From NCBI RefSeq assembly GCF_030271165.1, contig NZ_JASSZH010000014.1, positions 1 through 64,000 on the forward strand: a stretch of DNA of 64,000 bases, read 5' to 3'. Below, piece by piece: positions 51,380-58,825 of the stretch. This DNA comes from Psychromicrobium xiongbiense. Lineage in GTDB: Bacteria; Actinomycetota; Actinomycetes; Actinomycetales; Micrococcaceae. The position numbers and the translations under genes are program-made. The notes beneath the pieces are model-generated. The model was not told where the DNA came from and made no database searches. It worked only from the letters and a program-made list of their open reading frames with translations. Position 1 is the first letter of the stretch, and each line of letters opens with the position of its first letter.

Positions 51380-51426
51380 GTGACCGCGATGCGGGCAGCA
51401 TCTGAGCTGCCCCGCATCGCGGTCAC
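51380..51426 (-). terminator. Intra-operon hairpin after the binding-protein gene
   Basis: A 20-bp stem (51380-51399 with 51406-51426, one bulged base) and a 6-base loop, 25 bp after the binding-protein stop on the minus strand. The permease genes follow. As with the hairpin at 11737-11769, it probably sets a high ratio of binding protein to permease. Confidence 0.7.
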
Positions 51427-51451
51427 TGCTGTGTCGCGGGGAGGCCAGGGG

Positions 51452-52741
51452 CTACTTGACGCCCGCGGACTCCATCGCTGTCTTCATATCCTTGACCGCC
51501 TGATCCACGGATTTGTCTCCATTGATCGCAGAGAATGCGTTCTGCTGGATGGCCAGCGTGACGGCCGGGTAGAACGGCGTGACGGGCCGCGGCACGGCGT
51601 TCTCGATCGAGGTCTTCAGCGTCGGCAGGTACGGCAGCTTCGCGACCAGGTCAGGGTCGGTGTACAGCGAGGAGAGCACTGGAGCATTCGACGCCTGCGT
51701 GACGTAGAACTTCTGGATCTCCTGGCTGGTCATGAACTTGAGGAAGTCCAGGGCAGTGGCCTTGTTCTTGGAGTAGACGCTGACGCCAAGGCTGTGACCG
51801 CCCAGGGTCGAGGCACCGGGACCGCTGGCTCCGGGCAGCGGCGCCACACCGAAGGTGTCCTTCACCTTGGACGAGGCATCGGTACCGGCCAGGCTGTAGA
51901 CGTAGGGCCAGTTGCGCAGGAAAAGCAGCTTGCCGTCTTCGAAGGACTGGCGTCCCTGCTCCTCCTGGTAGGTGGTGGCCTGCTTCGGGATGTTGCCGTT
52001 CTTGTACGCGGTCACCAGGTTCTGCAGGCCAGCCTTGGCCTTATCGGAATCGATCGCGACCTTGCCGTCATCGCCGATCACCTGACCACCGGTGGAGTTG
52101 ATGGCCTCCGAGGCGTTGACCGTCAGGCCTTCATACTGTGCGTACTGGCCAGCGAAGCAGTCGATGCCCTTAGCCTTGGCGATGGAGCACATGCCCATCA
52201 TTTCGTCCCAGGTCTTGGGCGGGTTGGGCACCAGGTCCTTGCGGTAGAAGAGCAGACCGCCATCGGAGAGCCAGGGGGCCACATACAGCGTCTTGTTGTA
52301 GGTGGCGGCCTTGACCGTCGGGGCCAGGAAAGCCGAGGTATCCAGGGCCATCTTGCCGGTCAACGGCTGCAGCCACTGCTTGGCCGCGAATTCCGCGGTC
52401 CAGATCACATCGACGGAGAAGACGTCATAATTGGGGTTCTTGGCGCCCAGGTTCTGCACCAGGTCTTCGTGCTGCTGGTCCGCCTTGTCGGTCTGCTCCT
52501 TGAGCGTGACCTTCTGGTCGGGATGGGCTGCGTTCCACTTGTCCACCACCGGCTGGGCGACATTCGAGTTGTCCTTGCCCTGTACGAACGTGATGGGTCC
52601 GCGTCCATCAAGGTTGCTCGCTGCGTCGCCTCCGCCCGATGAAGCGGAGGTCGAACCGCCGCCGCCACAGGCGGTCAGGCTGATCGCCAGCACGCCCGCG
52701 GCCAGGACCGGGGCAACTACTTTGGCATATCTCATGCTCAT
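51452..52741 (-). CDS. Carbohydrate ABC substrate-binding lipoprotein (alpha-glucoside)
   Basis: A 429-residue CUT1 binding protein. GAGGAG is 3 bases before the ATG; the signal peptide ends with lipobox SLTAC (Cys25) and a Gly/Ser linker. Mature marks: GPITFVQGKDNSN, NYDVFSVDVIWTAEFA, LFYRKDLV. It is divergent from the GH13 glucosidase gene and heads the importer operon. The GH13 partner suggests isomaltose, trehalose or another alpha-glucoside as substrate. Confidence 0.9.
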   Translation of the reverse strand: MSMRYAKVVAPVLAAGVLAISLTACGGGGSTSASSGGGDAASNLDGRGPITFVQGKDNSNVAQPVVDKWNAAHPDQKVTLKEQTDKADQQHEDLVQNLGAKNPNYDVFSVDVIWTAEFAAKQWLQPLTGKMALDTSAFLAPTVKAATYNKTLYVAPWLSDGGLLFYRKDLVPNPPKTWDEMMGMCSIAKAKGIDCFAGQYAQYEGLTVNASEAINSTGGQVIGDDGKVAIDSDKAKAGLQNLVTAYKNGNIPKQATTYQEEQGRQSFEDGKLLFLRNWPYVYSLAGTDASSKVKDTFGVAPLPGASGPGASTLGGHSLGVSVYSKNKATALDFLKFMTSQEIQKFYVTQASNAPVLSSLYTDPDLVAKLPYLPTLKTSIENAVPRPVTPFYPAVTLAIQQNAFSAINGDKSVDQAVKDMKTAMESAGVK

Positions 52742-52864
52742 GTACTCCTCGTTGAGTTTCTTTCGGCCGGTACGTCACGGTCGCGGTCCACCTCTAAGCT
52801 GGACACTGTGACCCACCCCCGATTGAGTGATGTGGATCATATTAGTAAGCTGTTCCAACCTTGT

Positions 52865-52876
52865 GCAAGCGTTTAC
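52865..52876. promoter_or_regulatory. LacI-type operator GCAAGCGTTTAC
   Basis: The 12-mer GCAAGCGTTTAC fits the GYAARCGYTTRC-type consensus of MalR-like LacI regulators, with CG at the centre. It lies between the divergent binding-protein and glucosidase genes, 26 bp before the glucosidase GTG. The adjacent LacI gene at 48006-49034 is the likely binder. Confidence 0.6.
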
Positions 52877-52901
52877 GCAAATCTACGGAAGGGCCGCCTC
52901 A

Positions 52902-54686
52902 GTGAGCCACGATCTCTCCAGCACCGCAGTCATTGCTGATGCTCCTTTGAGCAATGAAGCGATCACCAACGCTCAGTCTTGGTGGCGGGATGCGGTGATC
53001 TATCAGGTCTACCCTCGCTCTTTCGCCGATTCCAGCGGTGACGGTCTGGGCGATCTGCCCGGCGTGACCGGCAAGCTGGAGTACCTCCAGGAGCTCGGCG
53101 TTGACGCGGTCTGGCTCTCCCCCTTTTACCGTTCCCCGCAGGCCGATGCCGGCTATGACGTGGCCGATTACCGTGATATCGATCCGATTTTCGGCAGCCT
53201 GGCGGACTTCGACGCCATGTTGGCGAAAGCCCACACTCTGGGTCTTCGCGTCATCGTCGATCTGGTGCCCAACCACACCTCGGATGAGCACGCCTGGTTT
53301 GTCGAGGCTGTTGCCGCTGGGCCGGGATCGCCGGAGCGCGCACGCTACATGTTCCGGGACGGCAAGGGTCAGCACGGCGAGTTGCCGCCCAATAACTGGC
53401 AGTCCATCTTCGGCGGCCCGGCCTGGACCCGCCTCGTGGACCCTTCAGGGAACCCTGAGCAATGGTATTTGCACCTCTTTGACACTAAACAGCCGGATCT
53501 CAACTGGGAGAACCCGGAGGTACGGGCTGAGATGGAATCCGTGCTGCGGTTCTGGCTGGACCGTGGCGTGGACGGCTTCCGCGTCGATGTCGCGCACGGC
53601 ATGATCAAGGCGGAGGGTCTGCCGGACTGGTCCGGGGCGGCGGCGATGGTGCAGGGCGATTCCGCGGCCGACGACAGTGACGCCGACAACGCCGCAGCAA
53701 CGGAAGCAGCCCAGATTCCCGCACCAGAGCCCTCCCCGTTCTTCGACCAGGACGGCGTTCACGAGATTTACCGCGCCTGGCACCAGCTGCTCGAAGAATA
53801 CGACGGCGATCGGATGATGGTGGCCGAGGCCTGGGTGGAACCCGCTGAGCGGCTGGCCCGCTACGTCCGACCGGACGAGATGCAGCAGGCCTTCAACTTC
53901 GACTTCCTGCTGGCCGGCTGGGATGCGGTGCGGATGCGTGATGCCATCGATTCGTCCCTCGCGGCAGATGCCGCGGTGGGCGCTCCGAGCACCTGGGTGC
54001 TCTCCAACCATGACACGGTCCGGCACACCACCCGCTTTGGCCTGAAGGATCCGACGCTGTTCCCGAAAGGCATCGCTGCCGATGACGAGCAGCCGGATGA
54101 GGCGCTCGGCCTGCGTCGGGGCCGGGCCGCGGCAGCCATCGAGCTGGCCCTTCCCGGGTCCGCTTATCTGTATCAGGGTGACGAACTGGGCCTGCCCGAG
54201 CATACCTCCCTGCCTGCCGCGGTGCGCCAGGACCCCGCCTTCTTCCGGACGCACGGGGTGGAGCGCGGTCGCGATGGCTGCCGGGTCCCGCTGCCCTGGG
54301 TTGCGGCGGAGCCCGGGTATGGCTTCAGCCACGGTGCGGCGGAGCACCGGGCACCCTGGCTTCCGCAGCCCGAGTCCTTTGCCCACTATGCCGCTGACCA
54401 GCAGCTGGGCGTCGCCGGTTCCACGGTGGAGTTCTACCGCGCGGCGTTGGCCCTCCGGAACCGGCACCACCTGGGCCTGGGCACGCTGCACTGGAATGCT
54501 GAGACAGACGAAGCCCGCGGAGTGCTCTCCTTCAACAACAACGGCGTGACCGTACTGGCGAACTTCGGGACTGTTCCGATGGAGCTACCGGCTGGGGCCA
54601 CCGTCATCCTGAGCAGTGCCGGACCTGCCACCGGATTCTCAGGGGACACTCTGGCCCCGGACACCGCAGTCTGGCTGCTTCGGTGA
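52902..54686 (+). CDS. GH13 alpha-glucosidase (oligo-1,6-glucosidase-like)
   Basis: A 594-residue cytoplasmic glycosidase from the GTG at 52902, which follows GGAAGGG; an earlier GTG at 52827 would run through the operator. Catalytic residues: Asp229 in GFRVDV (nucleophile), Glu309 in VAEAWV (acid/base) and Asp371 in LSNHD. VPNHTS and GDGLGDL are present. Val follows the nucleophile, as in isomaltases, hinting at alpha-1,6 bonds. Between nucleophile and acid/base there is an acidic low-complexity insertion (about residues 250-280). Divergent from the ABC operon. Confidence 0.9.
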   Translation: MSHDLSSTAVIADAPLSNEAITNAQSWWRDAVIYQVYPRSFADSSGDGLGDLPGVTGKLEYLQELGVDAVWLSPFYRSPQADAGYDVADYRDIDPIFGSLADFDAMLAKAHTLGLRVIVDLVPNHTSDEHAWFVEAVAAGPGSPERARYMFRDGKGQHGELPPNNWQSIFGGPAWTRLVDPSGNPEQWYLHLFDTKQPDLNWENPEVRAEMESVLRFWLDRGVDGFRVDVAHGMIKAEGLPDWSGAAAMVQGDSAADDSDADNAAATEAAQIPAPEPSPFFDQDGVHEIYRAWHQLLEEYDGDRMMVAEAWVEPAERLARYVRPDEMQQAFNFDFLLAGWDAVRMRDAIDSSLAADAAVGAPSTWVLSNHDTVRHTTRFGLKDPTLFPKGIAADDEQPDEALGLRRGRAAAAIELALPGSAYLYQGDELGLPEHTSLPAAVRQDPAFFRTHGVERGRDGCRVPLPWVAAEPGYGFSHGAAEHRAPWLPQPESFAHYAADQQLGVAGSTVEFYRAALALRNRHHLGLGTLHWNAETDEARGVLSFNNNGVTVLANFGTVPMELPAGATVILSSAGPATGFSGDTLAPDTAVWLLR

Positions 54687-54711
54687 CGCTGGTCGATGGG
54701 GGCGGAAAGCC

Positions 54712-55320
54712 CTAACGGACTCGTTCGGCCCGGGTGAACTTCGCCCGGGCCGCCGAGCCGATGCTCAACAGCACGGCCGTGCGCTGGCCCAGAAGCTGGT
54801 CCATCGCCTCGACGAGCAGACTCACCTGCGCCGCCACCGCCTGCGGGGCAACGCCCTGGCGCGGGAAGACCCGGATCTTCACTCCCGGCTGGCCTTTCAC
54901 CTCGTAGGTCACCACCGTGGCACCGAGCAGTTCGGGTCGTTCCGCGAGCGCCTGCCTCAACAGCTGCTCGGCAACGCTGCCGTTCAGCGACACCAGCCCT
55001 TCGGCCTCACCGTGCTCATTATCGGCCGCCAGAATGGTCGTCCTGCCCCGGCCCTGATTGGCAATCCAGGCGATCATGCCCAGGATCAGCAGCACCAGAA
55101 GCACCGCCACTCCGATCCACAGCAAGGAGCCTCCGCTGCCGATGGTGGTGGCATCGGCAGCCCGCAACAGGGAATCCACTGCGGCACCGGAGGCCCCCTG
55201 CCACCAGCTGGCGAAGGGCGGAACCAGCCGCACAGCCAGCAGCAGCACGCCTCCAGCCAGGAGGAGCAGACCGAAGAGACCCAGCAACAGCCGGTTGACA
55301 GTCCGCGGCGTTTCGTTCAA
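54712..55320 (-). CDS. AmaP-like membrane anchor of the Asp23/Gls24 cluster
   Basis: A 202-residue protein with two membrane helices (about residues 10-32 and 65-87) and a C-terminal cytoplasmic domain containing GLVSLNGSVAEQLLRQAL, VKGQPGVKIRVFP and QVSLLVEAMDQLLG. This is the layout of AmaP, which anchors Asp23-type proteins to the membrane. It is the last gene of the cluster and overlaps the preceding gene by 4 bp. Confidence 0.75.
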   Translation of the reverse strand: MNETPRTVNRLLLGLFGLLLLAGGVLLLAVRLVPPFASWWQGASGAAVDSLLRAADATTIGSGGSLLWIGVAVLLVLLILGMIAWIANQGRGRTTILAADNEHGEAEGLVSLNGSVAEQLLRQALAERPELLGATVVTYEVKGQPGVKIRVFPRQGVAPQAVAAQVSLLVEAMDQLLGQRTAVLLSIGSAARAKFTRAERVR

Positions 55321-56015
55321 ACCCCGATCACCCCCGAGGTGGACACCACAACGCGCACCGAAGGCCGCGGGATGGGTTGCATCTGATCCAGTTCCTGTTC
55401 CAACGCAGCAGCAATGACCTCCGCCTGCAGCGGCATCCCGGAGGTGGGCCGCACCTGAACCACCACGGACTGCTGAGAAATCACGGCCCGGACTTGCTCC
55501 TGCGTGACGCCAGCGACCATCCGGGCACGCTTGGCCAGCGCCGAGGCGATCACCTCGTCATCGACCACGACGGCGATCCGGCTGGAGGCCTCCGTGGAGC
55601 CTGGATTCTGCTGGGAGTCGAGGGTGTGCCGGGCGCGGTGCCCGCGGATCAGCGCCAGACCCAGGAACAGCAGGCCGAGGACCACCAGCAGAACCCCGAT
55701 GGCGACCATCGCCGCCGGGAGGAGCGTGTCCGGCCAACGGGTTACAGCCCTCAGCGCAGCCTGCGGGTCGATCAGCCAGGCGGGCTGGTTGACGATCCGC
55801 AAGCCGCATTCGAGCAGCCCGTAGAGGGCCAGAAGGGTGATGATGACGGCTGCCACCATGGCGGGAACGGCCCGGGAGGGCGTGAGTTCACGGCGGACCA
55901 CCCGGTCAAGGTCCAGGCCGGGGCCGGCATCCAGGCCAGGGATCGTGTGGCTGTTCGCCATCGTCCGGGACTCACTGGTCGGAGACGGCGCGTCTTCGTT
56001 CCAGGGAATACTCAT
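55317..56015 (-). CDS. DUF6286-type membrane protein of the Asp23/Gls24 cluster
   Basis: A 232-residue protein. About 50 polar residues precede two membrane helices (roughly 53-75 and 98-122, by eye). The C-terminal domain (SRIAVVVDDEVIASALAKRARMVAGV, then VVVQVRPTSGMP) has the alternating pattern of Asp23-like beta-alpha units. Alkaline-shock clusters in actinobacteria commonly hold such a protein. Overlaps both neighbours by 4 bp. Confidence 0.7.
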   Translation of the reverse strand: MSIPWNEDAPSPTSESRTMANSHTIPGLDAGPGLDLDRVVRRELTPSRAVPAMVAAVIITLLALYGLLECGLRIVNQPAWLIDPQAALRAVTRWPDTLLPAAMVAIGVLLVVLGLLFLGLALIRGHRARHTLDSQQNPGSTEASSRIAVVVDDEVIASALAKRARMVAGVTQEQVRAVISQQSVVVQVRPTSGMPLQAEVIAAALEQELDQMQPIPRPSVRVVVSTSGVIGV

Positions 56016-56422
56016 TCCGCACCCCCGTTGGTAGCGCCCCGATCCGCCAAGGGCTGATCCGTCGCGATCCGCACCGGCTCCGCCGTTCTGACTCCGCTCA
56101 GCCGGACATCCACCCGGCTGATGTCCGAGCCTGAAAGATACGCCACGCGGTCCAGCACGGATTTCTTGGCCGCAATGGCGCGCGCAAAAACCGAACCACC
56201 CGAGCGCTGCACCGCCTCAGGACGCCGGACCACCTCGACGAGCGGTGGAACAGCGATCGGGCCGATGAGTTCGATGGCCAGCCGACCGGCATCGTCGGTG
56301 AATTCCACCCGGATCTCATGGGGCAGCACTCCCAGGGCCTGCGCTGCTGCGGCCTGGCTCAGCGAGGTCAGGGCCTGGGAGCTGATGCGAGTGTGGCCTG
56401 CGTAGCCGGCTTGCTCCGTCAT
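56012..56422 (-). CDS. Small Asp23-like protein
   Basis: A 136-residue soluble protein. TRISSQALTSLSQAAAAQALGV and IRVEFTDDAGRLAIELIGP are the kind of helix-strand alternation seen in Asp23/Gls24 domains. It sits between the DUF2273-like and DUF6286-like genes of the same cluster. No catalytic motif. Assignment rests partly on neighbours. Confidence 0.6.
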   Translation of the reverse strand: MTEQAGYAGHTRISSQALTSLSQAAAAQALGVLPHEIRVEFTDDAGRLAIELIGPIAVPPLVEVVRRPEAVQRSGGSVFARAIAAKKSVLDRVAYLSGSDISRVDVRLSGVRTAEPVRIATDQPLADRGATNGGAE

Positions 56423-56465
56423 CGCCGCTTCCGCACCGCCTCAGAGCCGGGCCCGGTCAGAGTGG

Positions 56466-56657
56466 TCATGAGGAGGACCGCCGCCCGGTGAGCGCGTCCA
56501 GCACGCCACGCCAGTCAAGCTTTCCGCTGACGGCGCGGCCGACCAGCGCGCCGATCACCATGAACAGCACCGCCACCAGAAAGCCCCAGAATCCGAAGGC
56601 GAAGGCCATGAAGGCGAGGAAGCCGCCTATGCCCAAACCGATCAGCGTGTAGTTCAT
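56466..56657 (-). CDS. DUF2273-like small membrane protein
   Basis: A 63-residue protein with two closely spaced Gly/Phe-rich hydrophobic segments (LIGLGIGGFLAFMAFAFGF and VAVLFMVIGALVG) and a basic Ser-rich end. This is the DUF2273 pattern that accompanies Asp23 genes. It overlaps the upstream Asp23 gene by 4 bp. Confidence 0.75.
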   Translation of the reverse strand: MNYTLIGLGIGGFLAFMAFAFGFWGFLVAVLFMVIGALVGRAVSGKLDWRGVLDALTGRRSSS

Positions 56658-57208
56658 GATCTCTCCCGATCGATTGCGGCGTGCAGGTTCTCCGAGGGTA
56701 CTCCCGACGGTTCAGAAAGGGCTGGCCGATCGGCCTGACCTGGCCTCTCGGACAGGCCCAGGCGCTCGGACAGTCTCGGTTTCGGGCCAGCTTTGGTTCC
56801 AGAGGCGGGCCGCAGCGGATCGGGTATGTGAACGTCCATGATTTCCACATTGACCTCCACCACCTGCAGGCCGGTCTGCTCGGCCACCGCTCGGTACACG
56901 GCCACCCTTACCTCGTGAGCCAGCGCCTGCAGTGGAAAGCCGTCGTCGGCCACCAGTTCGCAGTCCACGGCCACCTGGGTCTCGCCGACCTCTACCCGGA
57001 TGCCCTGCGTCAGGTCGACGGCACCCACCACTTCACGAAGCGCGCCCATCGCCCGGCCCGCGCCGAGCCCGGTGCCCAGCGAGTAAACCCCCGGGACACT
57101 GCGCGCCGCTCCACCCACGACTTTGGCCACGGCCGCTTCCGCGATGCTCGTCCGACCAGAGGGAGTCTCCGTTGCCGGCATCCGGCCCTGCTCCGCGCTC
57201 ATGCTCAC
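56654..57208 (-). CDS. Asp23/Gls24 family envelope stress protein
   Basis: About 184 residues. The Asp23 core spans residues 17-113: SIAEAAVAKVVGGAARSVPGVYSLG, then GIRVEVGETQVAVDCELVADDG and VRVAVYRAVAEQTGLQVVEVNVEIMDVHIP. A Pro/Arg/Ser-rich tail of about 60 residues follows, with LSER repeated. AGGA lies 5 bases before the GTG at 57208; the ATG at 57202 is the alternative. It heads the five-gene cluster, which probably supports the membrane or envelope under stress. Confidence 0.87.
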   Translation of the reverse strand: MSMSAEQGRMPATETPSGRTSIAEAAVAKVVGGAARSVPGVYSLGTGLGAGRAMGALREVVGAVDLTQGIRVEVGETQVAVDCELVADDGFPLQALAHEVRVAVYRAVAEQTGLQVVEVNVEIMDVHIPDPLRPASGTKAGPKPRLSERLGLSERPGQADRPALSEPSGVPSENLHAAIDRERS

Positions 57209-57313
57209 GTGGTTCCTCGGTTTCCTACGGCGGCCTTGGTTCCCAGCCACCCGATGTTCCGGCAACTGTACGTCCAGCCTACTGCGAGCCTCCGCACCGA
57301 ATGAAGCGCGGGC

Positions 57314-58825
57314 TCACAGAACAGATGGTTCGTAGCGCCGGAGTTCCACACTCGCCGCCACGAGTGCCCGCAGTTCCGGCAGACCGCCACACAGCACCCC
57401 CGCCGCACGGGCCTGGAGCAATACATTGCCCAGCGCCGTCGCCTCCACCGGTCCCGCAATCACGGGTTTGCCGGTCGCGGTGGCCGTGAGCTGGCACAGC
57501 AAGGCGTTCTGCGAACCGCCACCCACAATGTGGACCACGGAGGTTCGCTTGCCGGACAGCTCTTCCAGCTGGGCCACCGTTCTGGCATAGGCCGCAGCAA
57601 GACTGTCCAGAATGCAGCGCACGATGCCGACCGGGTCGGCACCCAGCCCACCTCCGCTGCCCTGCGGCGCCCCGGCCGCGCTGACAGCCGCCCGGATCCG
57701 TTCGGGCATCCCGTCCGGGGCGATGAATCCGGCGTCGTCCGGATTGATCTGCGGGCCGCCGGCGGGCCGCCCGGCTGCGGCATCGAGCAAGGCCTGAAGA
57801 TCAGGATGCTCCCCGGATTCGGCCCAGCTGCGCAGGCATTCGCTCAGAAGCCACAGGCCACCCACATTGCGCAGGTAGCGAATAGTGCCGTCCACGCCCC
57901 GCTCATTGGTGAAATTGGCTGCACGGCTGGCCTCCGTCAGCACCGGTGCCGCCAGCTCCACCCCGACCAGCGACCAGGTGCCGGAGGAGATATAGGCGAA
58001 GCCATCGTGGTCCTGGGGTTCTGAAGCCGACGACGCTGGGGAAGACAGCGCCGGCACGGCTGCCACCGCGGAGGCAGTGTCATGGGAGCCGACTGCGACC
58101 ACGGCGGTATCCGCGGCCAGCCCGGTGCGCTGCGCGATCTCCGGCAGCAGTGTGCCGATCCGTTCGCCCGGCTGAATGAGGGGCGGGAACAGATCGAGCG
58201 GCAACCTCAGCCGCTCAAGAAGTGCGTCAGCCCACTGGCCGCTGCGCGCATCGAGCAGCCCGGTGGTGGAGGCATTGGTGACTTCGGTCCGCCGCTGACC
58301 GGTCAGCCAGAAGGCCAGCAGATCCGGAATCAGCAGGGCCTGCACCGCATCCAGAGTGGGCTCGGCCGCCAACTGGTAGATGGTATTGAACGGCAGGAAC
58401 TGCAACCCCGTTACCCCGTAAAGGTGCTCGGGCGGGACAGCGCTGTGGACCCGGTCAACGGCGGCCAGGCTGCGATCATCCCGGTAGCTGTGCGGCTGTT
58501 CCTTCAGCGAACCATCAGCGTTGATCAGCCCGTAATCGACCGCCCAGGTATCGATGCCGATACTCGTGATCCGCTCCGCCTGCGCGGTCGCGATCCCGGC
58601 AGCAGCCGTCAGGCCGGTCAGCACCTCCGCGAAAAGCCGGTTGAGCGCCCAGCGCAGGGCGCCATCGAGCTCCAGCACGGCATTGGGAAAACGGTGCACC
58701 GTCTCCAGCGAGACGACGCCCTCGCCCACCCGGCCCAGCATGACCCGCCCGGAGGAAGCGCCGATGTCGACGGCGACGAAGAGGCCGCCGTGACGGTCCG
58801 GGCCCGGCTTTGGCGCGCCGCTCAT
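57314..58825 (-). CDS. rhaB: L-rhamnulokinase
   Basis: A 503-residue FGGY-family kinase that phosphorylates L-rhamnulose to the 1-phosphate. The N terminus VAVDIGASSGRVMLG is the RhaB form of the phosphate loop; IDTWAVDYGL, SGTWSLVGVE, TNERGVDGTIRYLRNVGGLW and VGGGSQNALL follow. The ATG at 58825 overlaps the aldolase gene by 4 bp, so it is chosen over a longer frame. Last gene of the rhamnose operon. Confidence 0.93.
   Translation of the reverse strand: MSGAPKPGPDRHGGLFVAVDIGASSGRVMLGRVGEGVVSLETVHRFPNAVLELDGALRWALNRLFAEVLTGLTAAAGIATAQAERITSIGIDTWAVDYGLINADGSLKEQPHSYRDDRSLAAVDRVHSAVPPEHLYGVTGLQFLPFNTIYQLAAEPTLDAVQALLIPDLLAFWLTGQRRTEVTNASTTGLLDARSGQWADALLERLRLPLDLFPPLIQPGERIGTLLPEIAQRTGLAADTAVVAVGSHDTASAVAAVPALSSPASSASEPQDHDGFAYISSGTWSLVGVELAAPVLTEASRAANFTNERGVDGTIRYLRNVGGLWLLSECLRSWAESGEHPDLQALLDAAAGRPAGGPQINPDDAGFIAPDGMPERIRAAVSAAGAPQGSGGGLGADPVGIVRCILDSLAAAYARTVAQLEELSGKRTSVVHIVGGGSQNALLCQLTATATGKPVIAGPVEATALGNVLLQARAAGVLCGGLPELRALVAASVELRRYEPSVL

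Noticed and set aside
56012-57208. Asp23/Gls24 cluster as a phage or secretion module
   Set aside because: Gene order and small membrane proteins match the ordinary alkaline-shock/envelope cluster of actinobacteria; no phage or secretion motif is present.
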